A stretch of DNA of 11,613 bases from JBBILG01 sp037445085 (GTDB taxonomy: Bacteria > Pseudomonadota > Gammaproteobacteria > Burkholderiales > Methylophilaceae). Under the pieces are notes generated by a model. It had not been told where the DNA came from, made no database searches, and saw only the letters and a program-made list of their open reading frames with translations. The position numbers and the translations under genes are program-made. Below, one piece after another: positions 1-6,798 of the stretch. The stretch spans positions 1 through 11,613 of the forward strand of contig JBBILG010000061.1 in the NCBI GenBank assembly GCA_037445085.1. The letters are read 5' to 3'. Position 1 is the first letter of the stretch; each line of letters starts with the position of its first letter.

Positions 1-1326
1 GGGGCAGTCTTCGGGCACGGCAGAGATCTTGATCACGCTGCGGCCCAGGTTGCCCCGCAGTACCTTGATACCGCCGTTGGAACTGAACGGCGCGCCGGCC
101 GGGCGCAGCACGCTATCGTCCCTGGACTTGCCGATGTCGCGCCACACCAGCCTGCTGCCTTCGAGCTCCGGGATGCGGGTGAATTCGCGGAAACCCTGGG
201 GACGCACGGTCTGCACATCCTCATGCATGAGGCCGGCATCCAGCAGCTCGCGGATGACGTAGCCAGGGCCGCCGGCTGCTTGGAAGGCATTGACGTCGGC
301 CTCGCCGTTCGGATAGACGCGGGCGACGAGCGGCACCACGTCGGACAGATCGCGGAAATCGTCCCAGTTGATGCTGATGCCGGCCGCACGTGCCACCGCC
401 ACCCAGTGGATGAGGTGATTGGTGGAGCCGCCGGTCGCCAGCAGGGCCACCATGGCGTTGACGATGCTGCGCTCGTCGACCACATGGCCGATGGGCGTGA
501 AATTCTCACGATTGGTGATGTGCAGCACGGTGCGCACCGCTTCGCGGGTCAGTTCGGCGCGGAAATCGTTTCCGGGGTTGATGAAGGCAGCACCCGGCAC
601 GTGCAGACCCATGGCCTCCAGCAGCATCTGATTGCTGTTGGCAGTGCCGTAGAAGGTGCAGGTGCCCTGACCGTGATAGGCCTTGGATTCGGTTTCCAGC
701 AGCTCCTTGCGGCCCACCTTGCCTTCGGCGGCAAGCACGCGCATGTGCGACTTCTCGCTGTTGGAAATGCCGGTAGTCATCGGTCCGGCCGGCACGAACA
801 CGGTGGGCAGGTGGCCGAAATGCAGCGCGCCGATCAGAAGACCGGGCACGATCTTGTCGCACACTCCCAGCATCAGGGCGCCGTCGAACACGTCGTGGCT
901 CAGACCCACGGCGGTGGCCATGGCGATGACGTCGCGGCTGAACAGCGACAGTTCCATGCCGGCCACGCCCTGGGTGATGCCGTCGCACATCGCCGGCACG
1001 CCGCCCGCCACCTGGGCGGTGGCGCCATGCTTGCGCGCCTCGGCCTTGATCAGTTCCGGATAGTGCTGGTAGGGCGCATGCGCTGACAGCATGTCGTTGT
1101 ATGCAGTGATGATGGCAATGTTGGGTGCGCGCTCGGCAATGACACGCAGCTTGTCCTCCACCGGCATGGCGGCGAAGGCGTGCGCCACGTTGGCACAGCC
1201 CATGCGGTCCACCCCCGGCTTGCGCTGGACCATGATCTCGATGCGCTGCAAATAGGCGTAGCGCGCCTCGGTGCTACGTTCGCGGATGCGCCGGGTGACT
1301 TGTGCAACGGTCTGGTTGAGCTTCAT
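1..1326 (-). CDS. edd: 6-phosphogluconate dehydratase (Edd), 3' end beyond window
   Basis: Cytoplasmic Entner-Doudoroff enzyme that dehydrates 6-phosphogluconate to 2-keto-3-deoxy-6-phosphogluconate. It belongs to the IlvD/Edd family of Fe-S dehydratases. The minus-strand frame is open from an ATG at 1326 to the window edge, giving 442 residues; the family is usually about 600, so roughly the last 160 are missing. Visible motifs are TAYNDMLSAH (74-83), GGVPAMCDGITQG (108-120), GVCDKIVPG (154-162), GTCTFYGTANSNQ (221-233) and ALLATGGSTNH further on. C114, C156 and C223 are conserved cysteines; those in GVCDK and GTCTF are the likely Fe-S ligands. The substrate-specific SEKSHMR stretch and the NLGRSVIKISAVP segment favour Edd over IlvD. 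It is divergent from dusB, and no eda, zwf or pgl is in view. The ribosome-binding site is weak (AGAG just before the ATG). Nothing disrupts the visible frame. Confidence 0.95.
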   Translation of the reverse strand, partial: MKLNQTVAQVTRRIRERSTEARYAYLQRIEIMVQRKPGVDRMGCANVAHAFAAMPVEDKLRVIAERAPNIAIITAYNDMLSAHAPYQHYPELIKAEARKHGATAQVAGGVPAMCDGITQGVAGMELSLFSRDVIAMATAVGLSHDVFDGALMLGVCDKIVPGLLIGALHFGHLPTVFVPAGPMTTGISNSEKSHMRVLAAEGKVGRKELLETESKAYHGQGTCTFYGTANSNQMLLEAMGLHVPGAAFINPGNDFRAELTREAVRTVLHITNRENFTPIGHVVDERSIVNAMVALLATGGSTNHLIHWVAVARAAGISINWDDFRDLSDVVPLVARVYPNGEADVNAFQAAGGPGYVIRELLDAGLMHEDVQTVRPQGFREFTRIPELEGSRLVWRDIGKSRDDSVLRPAGAPFSSNGGIKVLRGNLGRSVIKISAVPEDCP

Positions 1327-1513
1327 TCTCTGAACTTTACTAGGATAAGGTGCCAAATAACTCGACGACCGGGTTTGTAATGCTACCCCAAAATGATGCA
1401 TGTTTTCCACCACTACATGAACGTGGTTTAGGCGCCGGCCCAGGCAACATTCACTTTTCCTCTCTCCGCTTTGCATATAAAATGGGCAGCTTTCCTCACA
1501 GGACGGCAACCCA
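1327..1513. other. Divergent intergenic region between edd and dusB
   Basis: This 187-base spacer is clearly AT-richer than the flanking genes and must hold the control signals for both edd and dusB. On the plus strand a TATAAA box is visible near the dusB end. A dyad ACCAC-N9-GTGGT lies at 1409-1427. A TTGTAAT at 1375-1381 resembles one half of the HexR operator known from gammaproteobacterial edd/zwf genes, but the second half is missing. No convincing -35/-10 pair was found for edd. No small gene or RNA could be supported. Confidence 0.5.
1454..1481 (+). promoter_or_regulatory. Candidate sigma70-type promoter of dusB-fis
   Basis: A good -10 box, TATAAA, sits at 1476-1481 in an AT-rich patch. 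The best -35 at an acceptable distance is a poor CTTTTC at 1454-1459 (16-base spacer). A better-looking TTCACT at 1450 would need a 20-base spacer. Transcription would start near 1488-1490 and leave a leader of about 25 bases before the GTG start of dusB. A strong -10 with a weak -35 is common at growth-rate-controlled fis promoters in other bacteria, but that parallel is inference. Confidence 0.45.
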
Positions 1514-2536
1514 GTGCAGATCGGCCCCTACAAGCTCAGGAACAATCTGGTTGTCGCGCCGATGGCCGGAGTCACCGACCGTCCGTTCCGTCAGCTCTGC
1601 AAGCGGCTGGGCGCCGGCATGGCGGTGTCGGAGATGGTCACTTCCAACTCACTGCTGCACGGCAGCGAGAAGACGCGGCGGCGCGCCAACCACGAGGGCG
1701 AGACGGAACCCAAGTCGGTGCAGATCGCCGGCGCCGACCCCAAAATGCTGATCGAGGCGGCGCGCTACAACGTGGACAACGGCGCCCAGATCATCGACAT
1801 CAACATGGGCTGTCCGGCCAAGAAGGTGTGCAACGTCATGGCCGGCTCCGCCCTGCTGCGCGACGAGCCGCTGGTACGGCGCATCCTGGAGGCGGTGGTC
1901 GGGGCGGTGCCGGAAGTGCCGGTCACGCTGAAGACGCGCCTGGGCTGGGACCGCGCCAACCGCAACGTCACCCGCATCACCCGCATCGCCGAGCACAGCG
2001 GCATCCAGGCACTGGCCATCCACGGCCGCACACGCTGCCAGGCCTACACCGGCGATGCCGAATACGAACTCATCGCCGAGGTGAAACAGACGGTGCGCAT
2101 CCCCGTCATCGCCAACGGCGACATCACCGGCCCGGAAAAGGCGCAGCAGGTGCTGGAACGGACCGGCGCGGACGGCATCATGATTGGCCGCGCCGCGCAG
2201 GGGCGCCCGTGGATCTTCCGCGAGATCGCGCATTACCTTGCCACCGGCACCCACCTGCCACCGCCACAGGTGGCCGAGATCCATCGCGTGCTGCGCGACC
2301 ACCTGCACGACCTGTATGCCTTTTACGGCGAGCCGGCCGGCGTGCGCGTGGCACGCAAGCACATCTCCTGGTACACCAGGGGGCTGGCCGACTCGGCGCA
2401 GTTCCGTCATGCCATGAACCGGCTGGCGGATGCGGCGACCCAACTGCGCGCGGTGGACGAATTCTTCGGCCTGCAGCTCGCGCACGGCGACCGCCTGCAA
2501 TACGCGGACCATCATGGGGAAGCGCTGGCGGCATGA
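1514..2536 (+). CDS. dusB: tRNA-dihydrouridine synthase B
   Basis: FMN-dependent enzyme that reduces uridine to dihydrouridine in the D-loop of tRNA, using NADPH. It has 340 residues (E. coli DusB has 321) and closely follows the DusB pattern: APMAGVTDRPFR (15-26) at the FMN site, the catalytic cysteine C100 in INMGCPAKKV, K140 in VTLKTRLGW, H170 in AIHGRTR, ANGDIT (200-205) and IGRAAQGRPW (224-233). The C-terminal helical domain carries ARKHISWYTRG. The start is GTG at 1514, because the next residues (QIGPYKLRNNLVVAPMAG) match the family N-terminus and no upstream in-frame ATG fits. AGGA at 1499-1502 is a possible, rather distant ribosome-binding site. The stop overlaps the fis start, an arrangement conserved in proteobacteria. 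Confidence 0.97.
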   Translation: MQIGPYKLRNNLVVAPMAGVTDRPFRQLCKRLGAGMAVSEMVTSNSLLHGSEKTRRRANHEGETEPKSVQIAGADPKMLIEAARYNVDNGAQIIDINMGCPAKKVCNVMAGSALLRDEPLVRRILEAVVGAVPEVPVTLKTRLGWDRANRNVTRITRIAEHSGIQALAIHGRTRCQAYTGDAEYELIAEVKQTVRIPVIANGDITGPEKAQQVLERTGADGIMIGRAAQGRPWIFREIAHYLATGTHLPPPQVAEIHRVLRDHLHDLYAFYGEPAGVRVARKHISWYTRGLADSAQFRHAMNRLADAATQLRAVDEFFGLQLAHGDRLQYADHHGEALAA

Positions 2537-2772
2537 TGAGCGAATCCGACATCTCCTTCTGCGTGCGCGGTGCCCTGGAAGCCTACTTCAAGGATCTGGA
2601 CGGCGAGCCGCCGCACGCCGTCTACGACATGCTGATCCACTGCGTGGAAAAGCCGCTGTTGGAATACGTGCTCAATCACACCGGCGGCAACCAGAGCAAG
2701 GCCGCGGAAATCCTCGGCCTCAACCGCAACACCCTGCGCAAGAAGCTCAAGCTGCACAACATCCATCAGTAG
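2533..2772 (+). CDS. fis: Fis family nucleoid-associated DNA-binding protein
   Basis: Small dimeric protein that bends DNA and acts as a global regulator in Fis-containing proteobacteria. The 79-residue product has an N-terminal dimerisation region (about 1-45, with YDMLIHCVEKPLLEYVL) and a C-terminal helix-turn-helix, GNQSKAAEILGLNRNTLRKK (about 52-71), which is the diagnostic Fis/NtrC-type HTH. It lacks the longer N-terminal beta-hairpin arm of E. coli Fis (98 residues); short forms like this are typical of betaproteobacteria. The first ATG (2533) forms an ATGA with the dusB stop, and a second ATG follows directly at 2536, so the exact start is uncertain by one codon. There is no separate ribosome-binding site, which suggests translational coupling to dusB. 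purH begins 44 bases downstream. Confidence 0.95.
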   Translation: MMSESDISFCVRGALEAYFKDLDGEPPHAVYDMLIHCVEKPLLEYVLNHTGGNQSKAAEILGLNRNTLRKKLKLHNIHQ

Positions 2773-2816
2773 TAACGACTTTCCGTTTCCTCTTACAAAA
2801 CACCGCATCACGGACC

Positions 2817-4385
2817 ATGACCATCATCAAGCGCGCGCTGATCAGCGTTTCCGACAAGCGGGGCGTCGTCGAATTCGCCCGCACCCTCAACCGGTACGGC
2901 GTCGAAATCCTCTCCACTGGTGGCACCGCCAGGCTGTTCCGCGATCACGGCATCCCCGCCGTCGAGGTGAGCGACTACACCGGCTTCCCGGAAATGCTGG
3001 ACGGCCGCGTCAAGACCCTGCACCCCAAGGTGCATGGCGGCATCCTCGGCCGGCGCGATCTGCCGGAACACGTGAGCGCCATGCAGCAGGCCGGCATCCC
3101 TCCCATCGACATGGTGGTGGTCAACCTGTACCCGTTCCGCGAGACCGTCGCCCGGCCGAACTGCACGCTGGAGGAAGCCATCGAGAACATCGACATCGGC
3201 GGGCCCGCCATGGTGCGCGCCGCAGCCAAGAATCACCAGCATGCGGCCATCGTCACCGATCCCAACGACTATCCCCTGCTCACGCGCGAGCTGGAGTCCA
3301 GCGGCGGCGCCATCGGCGCGGAGACCCGTCTCATGCTGGCGAAAAAGGCGTTCTCGCACACCGCGGAATATGACGGCACCATCAGCAACTACCTGACCGC
3401 CCTCGATGCCAAGGGCGCCAGGCTGGCCTTTCCCGATCGCTTCAACGCCCAGTTCAGCAAGGTGATGGATCTGCGCTACGGCGAAAATCCGCACCAGAAT
3501 GCCGCCTTCTACCGCGACGCGGCGGTGCCGGCGGGCAGCCTCTCCGCCTTCACCCAACTGCAGGGCAAGGAGCTCTCCTACAATAACATCGGCGACGCCG
3601 ACGCCGCCTGGGAGTGCGTCAAGACCTTCGGCACCCCGGCCTGCGTCATCGTCAAGCACGCCAATCCGTGCGGCGTGGCCATCGATGCGACGCTGCCCGG
3701 CGCCTACGAAAAGGCTTTCCGGACCGATCCCACGTCCGCCTTCGGCGGCATCATCGCCTTCAACGTGGAAGTCGGCCTCGAAGTGATCGAGGCCATGAAC
3801 GCGCGCAAGCATTTCGTCGAAGTGCTGATCGCCCCCGCCTTCAGCGAGGCGGCCCGAGCCGCGCTGGCCGCCAAGTCCAGCCTGCGCGTGCTCGAAGTGC
3901 CGCCGGGCAGCGAGAGCAATGCCCTGGAATACAAGCGTGTCGGCGGCGGGCTGCTCGTGCAGACGCCGGATACGCTGAATGTGGGCACAGACCAACTGCG
4001 CGTGGTGACGAAAAAACAGCCGACCCCGCCGCAGCTGCAAGACCTGCTGTTCGCCTGGCGCGTGGCCAAGTTCGTCAAGTCCAACGCCATCGTGTTCTGT
4101 GGTAGCGGCATGACCCTGGGGGTCGGCGCCGGCCAGATGAGCCGCGTGGACAGCACCCGCATCGCCGCCATCAAGGCGCAGCATGCCGGCTTGTCGCTGG
4201 CTGGCTCGGCGGTCGCCTCCGATGCCTTCTTCCCGTTCCGCGACGGCGTGGATGTGCTGGCGGAGGCCGGGGCAGCGTGCGTCATCCAGCCGGGCGGCAG
4301 CGTCCGCGATGAGGAAGTCGTCGTCGCCGCAGACGAGCATGGTCTGGCCATGGTGTTCACGGGTGTAAGGCATTTCAGGCATTAG
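2817..4385 (+). CDS. purH: Bifunctional AICAR transformylase / IMP cyclohydrolase
   Basis: Catalyses the last two steps of de novo IMP synthesis: formylation of AICAR with 10-formyl-tetrahydrofolate, then ring closure to IMP. The 522 residues match the usual bacterial length. The N-terminal IMP cyclohydrolase (MGS-like) domain covers about 1-195, with STGGTARLF (33-41), DGRVKTLHPKVHGG (62-75) and NIDIGGPAMVRAAAKN (124-139). The C-terminal transformylase domain has LRYGENPHQ (219-227), SYNNIGDADAAWE (254-266) and the catalytic pair K280-H281 in VKHANPCG, ending with FRDGVDVLAEAG and IQPGGSVRDEE. The ATG at 2817 begins right where the family starts (TIIKRALISVSDK). The upstream ribosome-binding site is weak (ACGGA). 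It follows fis closely and precedes purD by 87 bases. Confidence 0.97.
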   Translation: MTIIKRALISVSDKRGVVEFARTLNRYGVEILSTGGTARLFRDHGIPAVEVSDYTGFPEMLDGRVKTLHPKVHGGILGRRDLPEHVSAMQQAGIPPIDMVVVNLYPFRETVARPNCTLEEAIENIDIGGPAMVRAAAKNHQHAAIVTDPNDYPLLTRELESSGGAIGAETRLMLAKKAFSHTAEYDGTISNYLTALDAKGARLAFPDRFNAQFSKVMDLRYGENPHQNAAFYRDAAVPAGSLSAFTQLQGKELSYNNIGDADAAWECVKTFGTPACVIVKHANPCGVAIDATLPGAYEKAFRTDPTSAFGGIIAFNVEVGLEVIEAMNARKHFVEVLIAPAFSEAARAALAAKSSLRVLEVPPGSESNALEYKRVGGGLLVQTPDTLNVGTDQLRVVTKKQPTPPQLQDLLFAWRVAKFVKSNAIVFCGSGMTLGVGAGQMSRVDSTRIAAIKAQHAGLSLAGSAVASDAFFPFRDGVDVLAEAGAACVIQPGGSVRDEEVVVAADEHGLAMVFTGVRHFRH

Positions 4386-4389
4386 ACCC

Positions 4390-4454
4390 GGTGAAGGGAG
4401 AAGGGTGCACCTCGGTGCCTTCACCTTATCCCCCTTCCCCTTCCCTTTCCCCTC
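4390..4454. repeat. Inverted repeat and polypyrimidine tract between purH and purD
   Basis: The 87-base spacer is not ordinary leader sequence. GGTGAAGG (4390-4397) and CCTTCACC (4418-4425) form a perfect 8-bp inverted repeat. Inside it, GCAC (4407-4410) and GTGC (4415-4418) could form an alternative small hairpin with a CTCG loop. A 13-base purine run (4393-4405) is followed by an unbroken 26-base pyrimidine run (4429-4454). The hairpin has no clear T-tract, so it is not a standard terminator. It may be a dispersed intergenic repeat or an mRNA-processing or attenuation element; the sequence alone does not decide. Confidence 0.55.
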
Positions 4455-4472
4455 ATTTCTGGGAAGTCGCAC

Positions 4473-5741
4473 ATGAAGATACTGATCATCGGCAACGGCG
4501 GTCGCGAGCACGCGCTGGCCTGGAAGCTGGCGCAAAGCCCGCGCACCACCCGCGTCTATGTCGCCCCCGGCAATGCCGGCACGGCGCTCGATCCGGACAT
4601 GCGGAACGTGGCCATCACCGACATCGACGCGCTGGTGCAGTTCGCCCTGGAAGAAAAAATCGGCCTCACCGTGGTCGGCCCGGAAGCGCCGCTGTCGCAG
4701 GGCGTGGTCAATGCCTTCATCGCCGCCGGCCTGAAAATCTTCGGCCCCACCAAGGCCGCCGCGCAACTGGAAAGCTCCAAGGATTTCGCCAAGGCTTTCA
4801 TGCAGCGCCACGGCATCCCCACCGCCGCCTACGCCAGCTTCACCGATGCCGTCGCCGCCCACGACCACGTGCGTCGACAGGGCGTGCCCATCGTGGTCAA
4901 GGCCGACGGCCTCGCCGCCGGCAAGGGCGTGGTGGTGGCGATGACGGAAGCCGAGGCGCACCAGGCCATCGACATGATGCTGGCCGACAGCAGGCTGGGT
5001 GCCGCCGGCGCACGCGTGGTGATCGAGGAATTCCTGCGGGGCGAGGAAGCGAGCTTCATCGTCATGAGCGACGGCGAGCACATCCTGCCGCTCGCCACCA
5101 GCCAGGACCATAAACGGCTATTGGACGGCGACCGCGGCCCCAACACCGGCGGCATGGGCGCCTACTCGCCGGCACCGCTGGTGACGCCGGAAATCCACGC
5201 CAGGGTGATGCGCGAGATCATCACGCCCACCATCCGCGGCATGGCCAGGGACGGCATCCGCTACACCGGATTCCTCTACGCCGGCCTGATGATCGACCAG
5301 GACGGCAACCCGAAAACGCTGGAATTCAACTGCCGCATGGGCGACCCGGAAACCCAGCCCATCATGCTGCGCCTGAAGAGCGATCTGGTCGGCCTGGTGG
5401 AGCACGCCGTCAACGGCACGCTGGATCAGGCCACGGCGGAATGGGACCGTCGCACCGCGCTGGGCGTGGTGATGGCGGCTGCGGGCTACCCGGACGATCC
5501 ACGCCGGGGCGACGCCATCACCGGCCTGCCCGGGGAGCTGCAGGATGCCCGCGTGTTCCATGCCGGCACCGCGCTTCGCGATGGCCAGCCGGTCACCAGC
5601 GGCGGGCGGGTGCTATGCGTCACCGCGCTGGGCGACACGGTGAAACAGGCACAGGCGCGCGCCTACCGGATTGCCGACGGCATCCATTTCGAGGGCAGCC
5701 AGATGCGCCGCGACATCGGCTGGCGCGCCATCAGGGGCTGA
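4473..5741 (+). CDS. purD: Phosphoribosylamine-glycine ligase (GARS)
   Basis: Second step of de novo purine synthesis: joins 5-phosphoribosylamine and glycine with ATP to give glycinamide ribonucleotide. It has 422 residues, the usual length for monofunctional PurD. It is an ATP-grasp enzyme: N-domain with IIGNGGREHALAWKL (5-19) and VVGPEAPL (67-74); ATP-binding region with IVVKADGLAAGKGVVV (140-155) and EEFLRGEEAS (185-194); DRGPNTGGMGAYSP (220-233), the PurD signature; and metal-binding E284/N286 in LEFNCRMGDPETQ; followed by the C-domain. GGGAAG (4461-4466) six bases before the ATG is an adequate ribosome-binding site. It lies between purH and hemF on the same strand and is probably co-transcribed with them. 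Confidence 0.97.
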   Translation: MKILIIGNGGREHALAWKLAQSPRTTRVYVAPGNAGTALDPDMRNVAITDIDALVQFALEEKIGLTVVGPEAPLSQGVVNAFIAAGLKIFGPTKAAAQLESSKDFAKAFMQRHGIPTAAYASFTDAVAAHDHVRRQGVPIVVKADGLAAGKGVVVAMTEAEAHQAIDMMLADSRLGAAGARVVIEEFLRGEEASFIVMSDGEHILPLATSQDHKRLLDGDRGPNTGGMGAYSPAPLVTPEIHARVMREIITPTIRGMARDGIRYTGFLYAGLMIDQDGNPKTLEFNCRMGDPETQPIMLRLKSDLVGLVEHAVNGTLDQATAEWDRRTALGVVMAAAGYPDDPRRGDAITGLPGELQDARVFHAGTALRDGQPVTSGGRVLCVTALGDTVKQAQARAYRIADGIHFEGSQMRRDIGWRAIRG

Positions 5742-5802
5742 CCCCGCCGCCTGGCCAAGGGCAGCGTGAAGACCGGGCGGTCGCATCATGGGAAAGCAAG
5801 CC

Positions 5803-6756
5803 ATGGATTTCGAGGCGGTCAAACGTTATTTCACCGAACTGCAAACCCGCATCGTCGAGGCCCTGCAGGTCGCCGACGGCCGGCATTTCCTGCACGATGC
5901 CTGGCAGCACCCCGAAGGCGGCGGGGGCCTGAGCTGCGTCATCGAGGAAGGCAACGTGCTGGAGCGCGGCGGCGTGAATTTCTCACACGTCACGGGCGAA
6001 CGGCTGCCACCCGCCGCCTCCGCCAGCCGGCCGGAACTCGCCGGCCGCGGCTTCGAGGCGGCCGGCATGTCGCTGGTGTTGCATCCGCGCAATCCATATG
6101 CACCCACCGTGCACATGAACGTGCGCTGCTTCGTCGCCCATCCGGCAAGGCGGCAGGCTGCGCGGCCGAGCGCGGAGGAAGGTAGCGCCGCCGCTGCCGC
6201 GGATCAGCGGACGGTCTGGTGGTTCGGCGGCGGCATGGATCTGACGCCTTACTACGGCTTCGAGGAAGACGCGGTGCATTTCCACCGCGCCTGCCGGCAA
6301 GCACTGGCACCTTTCGGCGACGCGCTTCACCCGCGCTTCAAGCGGTGGTGCGACGAGTATTTCTACCTCCGCCACCGCAGGGAACCGCGCGGCATCGGCG
6401 GCGTGTTCTTCGACGATTTCAACGAACTCGGCTTCGAGCGGAGCTTCGCCATGACAAAAGCAGTGGGCGATGCCTTCCTGCCGGCCTATCTGCCCATCCT
6501 GCAGCGGCGCAAGGGCTTGTCCTACGGCGAGCGTGAGCGCGATTTCCAGGCATACCGGCGCGGCCGCTACGTGGAATTCAACCTGGTTTACGACCGCGGC
6601 ACCCTGTTCGGCTTGCAGTCCGGCGGACGCACCGAATCCATCCTGATGTCGCTGCCGCCGCTGGTCAAATGGCGCTATGACTGGCGCCCCCAGGCGGGTT
6701 CGGCCGAGGCGCGCCTGTACAGCGAGTTCCTCACGGCGCGCGACTGGCTGGCGTAA
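5803..6756 (+). CDS. hemF: Oxygen-dependent coproporphyrinogen III oxidase
   Basis: Aerobic heme-pathway enzyme that decarboxylates coproporphyrinogen III to protoporphyrinogen IX using O2. Family motifs, numbered from the ATG at 5788, are EGGGGLSCVIEEGNVLERGG (43-62), GVNFSHV (62-68), RPELAGRGFEAAG (81-93), NPYAPTVHMNVR (102-113), VWWFGGGMDLTPYYGFEEDA (143-162) and the diagnostic signature running from KRWCDEYFYLRHR (185-197) through GGVFFDD (204-210), plus YGERERDFQAYRRGRYVEFN. I chose ATG 5803 (318 residues, starting MDFEAVKRYF) because GGAAAG at 5791-5796 is well placed for it and the family N-terminus aligns there. ATG 5788 would add five residues with a poorer ribosome-binding site. Compared with E. 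coli HemF there is an extra Ala/Arg-rich stretch around residues 120-141. Confidence 0.95.
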   Translation: MDFEAVKRYFTELQTRIVEALQVADGRHFLHDAWQHPEGGGGLSCVIEEGNVLERGGVNFSHVTGERLPPAASASRPELAGRGFEAAGMSLVLHPRNPYAPTVHMNVRCFVAHPARRQAARPSAEEGSAAAAADQRTVWWFGGGMDLTPYYGFEEDAVHFHRACRQALAPFGDALHPRFKRWCDEYFYLRHRREPRGIGGVFFDDFNELGFERSFAMTKAVGDAFLPAYLPILQRRKGLSYGERERDFQAYRRGRYVEFNLVYDRGTLFGLQSGGRTESILMSLPPLVKWRYDWRPQAGSAEARLYSEFLTARDWLA

Positions 6757-6766
6757 AACGCCTTTC
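6750..6766 (+). terminator. Possible weak intrinsic terminator after hemF
   Basis: GGCGT-AAA-ACGCC (6750-6762) is a 5-bp hairpin overlapping the hemF stop codon and followed by TTTCT. It is shorter than a typical terminator and may be only partly effective. It would separate the hemF unit from the transporter pair that starts 43 bases downstream. Confidence 0.35.
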
Positions 6767-6798
6767 TGCCCAATAATCGCGCCTTAAGGGGAAAAACA

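Noticed and set aside
223..1086. A 287-codon plus-strand open frame opposite edd
   Set aside because: It is antisense to the conserved Edd sequence, has a His/Gly-rich shadow composition and has no family motifs.
1649..2515. A 288-codon minus-strand open frame opposite dusB
   Set aside because: It is antisense to DusB and has no motifs; it is the same GC-driven artefact.
2808..5111. A 767-codon open frame on the minus strand opposite purH and purD
   Set aside because: It lies entirely antisense to two clearly recognised genes, is rich in His, Gly, Asp and Val as expected for the complement of GC-rich codons, and shows no recognisable domain. Its length reflects the GC bias.
6749..6777. A promoter for the AGCS gene (AATAAT at 6772 as -10)
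   Set aside because: The only -35 at the right distance matches the consensus at about two of six positions, too weak to call.
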